Assembly (NCBI RefSeq): GCF_013386585.1 | Contig: NZ_JACARO010000017.1 | Coordinates: forward strand, 124,001 to 188,000 | DNA from: Pseudomonas sp. P7548 | GTDB lineage: Bacteria; Pseudomonadota; Gammaproteobacteria; Pseudomonadales; Pseudomonadaceae | Direction: 5' to 3' | Length of the DNA: 64,000 nucleotides | Shown here: positions 62,119 to 64,000 of the stretch, piece by piece | Layout: the number at the start of each line of letters is the position of its first letter | Position numbering within the stretch: the first letter of the stretch is position 1 | Program-made: the position numbers and the translations under genes | Notes under the pieces: model-generated | Told to the model about the DNA's origin: nothing | Seen by the model: the letters and a program-made list of their open reading frames with translations, nothing else | The model's database searches: none

Positions 62119-62148
62119 TTGACCGCTTTTCTAGGAGAAGCGGATAAT
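62119..62148 (+). promoter_or_regulatory. erpA promoter with a palindrome in its spacer
   Basis: TTGACC (62119-62124) and GATAAT (62143-62148) are 18 bases apart. The spacer is almost filled by an imperfect palindrome (62124-62142, arms CGCTTTTC and GAGAAGCG with one mismatch), a good place for an operator. Confidence 0.6.
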
Positions 62149-62194
62149 GCCCGCCATTACGCATATGGCGGCGGTACGCCGGGAGATTATCAGC

Positions 62195-62545
62195 ATGAGC
62201 GTTGAATCCTTCACCCCCACGGCTTTGCAATTCACCCACGGTGCTGCGCACAAGGTGAAGAGCCTGGTCGATGAAGAGGGTAATGATCGCTTGAAGCTGC
62301 GCGTATTTGTTACGGGCGGCGGTTGTTCAGGGTTTCAGTACGGTTTTACCTTCGATGAAGATGTGGCCGATGACGACACCATCGTCGAGCGCGAGGGCGT
62401 GAGCCTGGTCGTGGACCCGATGAGCTTCCAATACCTGGCAGGTGCCGAGGTGGATTACCAGGAAGGTCTGGAAGGTTCGCGTTTCGTGATCAAGAACCCT
62501 AATGCCACCACTACCTGTGGTTGCGGGTCTTCATTCTCGATCTGA
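62195..62545 (+). CDS. erpA: ErpA, iron-sulfur cluster insertion protein
   Basis: This 116-aa A-type carrier holds the three cluster ligands Cys44 ([11 protein letters not shown]), Cys108 and Cys110 ([11 protein letters not shown]). It delivers Fe-S clusters to enzymes such as IspG and IspH. I start at ATG 62195 ([13 protein letters not shown]), with GGGAG upstream; an ATG at 62147 overlaps the putative -10 box. Confidence 0.96.
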
Positions 62546-62560
62546 TCGACGGCGCAAACA

Positions 62561-62598
62561 AAAACGCCGCTTGGCCTTCATAGGCCAAGCGGCGTTTT
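62561..62598. terminator. Bidirectional terminator between erpA and anmK
   Basis: A perfect 17-bp stem (62561-62577 with 62582-62598) with a four-base loop, flanked by A and T runs on both sides, serves the convergent genes. Confidence 0.92.
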
Positions 62599-62610
62599 GC
62601 TGTCTGGGGC

Positions 62611-63705
<1,095 letters not shown>

Positions 63706-64000
63706 TTAACGCTTCGCCGAAGCCAGCAGGGTGGAGCGCTCTTGATCCATGCGCGCCATCAGCGGCTGGCTCTGTTGCAGGAAGCGCGCACGCTCGGCCT
63801 TGGCGATCGGGTCGGCCATCGGCAGCTTCTGGCCCAGTGGGTCGACGTGGACGCCATTGACCTGGAATTCATAGTGCAGGTGCGGGCCAGTCGACAGGCC
63901 GGTGGTGCCGATGTAGCCGATCACTTGACCCTGTTTCACGTTGCTGCCAGTGGACACGCCCTTGGCGAAGCCTTGCATATGGCCATACAGGGTCCGATAA
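63706..64000 (-). CDS. M23 family peptidoglycan peptidase, 5' part cut off
   Basis: Only the C-terminal 97 residues are in the window. The LytM-type catalytic end is clear: TLYGHMQGFAKGVSTGSNVK and TGLSTGPHLHYEFQVNGVHV, whose HxH ligates zinc. The frame stays open to the right edge. Homologues are periplasmic or outer-membrane endopeptidases (MepM/NlpD type) that cut peptide crosslinks. Confidence 0.93.
   Translation of the reverse strand, partial: YRTLYGHMQGFAKGVSTGSNVKQGQVIGYIGTTGLSTGPHLHYEFQVNGVHVDPLGQKLPMADPIAKAERARFLQQSQPLMARMDQERSTLLASAKR

Overview
This 64 kb window is a chromosomal core segment of a high-GC Pseudomonas, most likely of the P. fluorescens group. The evidence is the gene order (pqqFABCDE, davBA, rmcA, rpoD-dnaG-rpsU, tsaD, and so on through agtSR-agtABCD, rpe-gph-trpEGDC, vfr, coq7, argC, erpA and anmK), protein sequences that read like Pseudomonas orthologues throughout, and seven REP doublets (REPINs) of the kinds typical of P. 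fluorescens. I see no integrase, insertion sequence, phage module, CRISPR array, toxin-antitoxin pair or origin. I found no convincing undescribed system; most of the interest is in non-coding structure and locus architecture.

Layout. 1-1.3 kb: 3' part of a class III aminotransferase and a Pmp3-type membrane peptide. 1.3-7.0 kb (minus): the PQQ cofactor cluster pqqF-A-B-C-D-E. 7.1-10.2 kb (minus): davA and davB, which turn L-lysine into 5-aminovalerate, with an Lrp/AsnC regulator. 10.2-14.1 kb: a CAU-anticodon tRNA and the c-di-GMP enzyme RmcA. 14.2-18.8 kb (minus): the macromolecular-synthesis group rpsU, dnaG, rpoD. 19-22.8 kb: tsaD, plsY, folB-folK and cca. 22.9-27.8 kb (minus): the stress operon prkA-yeaH-spoVR. 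28.1-35.7 kb (minus): lptD-surA-pdxA-rsmA-apaG-apaH-glpE. 35.8-38.3 kb (plus): amgK-murU (peptidoglycan recycling) and a DjlA-like co-chaperone. 38.4-47.2 kb: a DUF3530 lipase-like protein, then the agtSR two-component system and the agtABCD transporter for 4-aminobutyrate and 5-aminovalerate. 47.4-54.2 kb: an iron alcohol dehydrogenase, rpe-gph and contiguous trpE-trpG-trpD-trpC. 54.3-64 kb: a lipoate-ligase-like gene, vfr, an OsmC protein, coq7, a HIT protein, an SDR, a DUF805 protein, a nitronate monooxygenase, hemJ, argC, erpA, anmK and a cut-off M23 peptidase.

Functional links. DavBA makes 5-aminovalerate, which the AgtSR/AgtABCD homologues are known to sense and import in P. aeruginosa, so two halves of one catabolic theme lie about 30 kb apart. 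AmgK and MurU form two consecutive steps of the MurNAc salvage route, and the neighbouring lptD-surA operon handles outer-membrane biogenesis. Several genes have non-ATG starts with good Shine-Dalgarno sequences (pqqE, glpE, pdxA, HIT and agtR with GTG; folB and the Lrp gene with TTG). REPINs sit inside two apparent operons (rsmA/apaG and agtB/agtC), and one supplies the stop codons of the convergent genes folK and cca.

Function calls rest on recognised motifs and gene order read by eye. No database search was run, and comparisons with other genomes are from memory.
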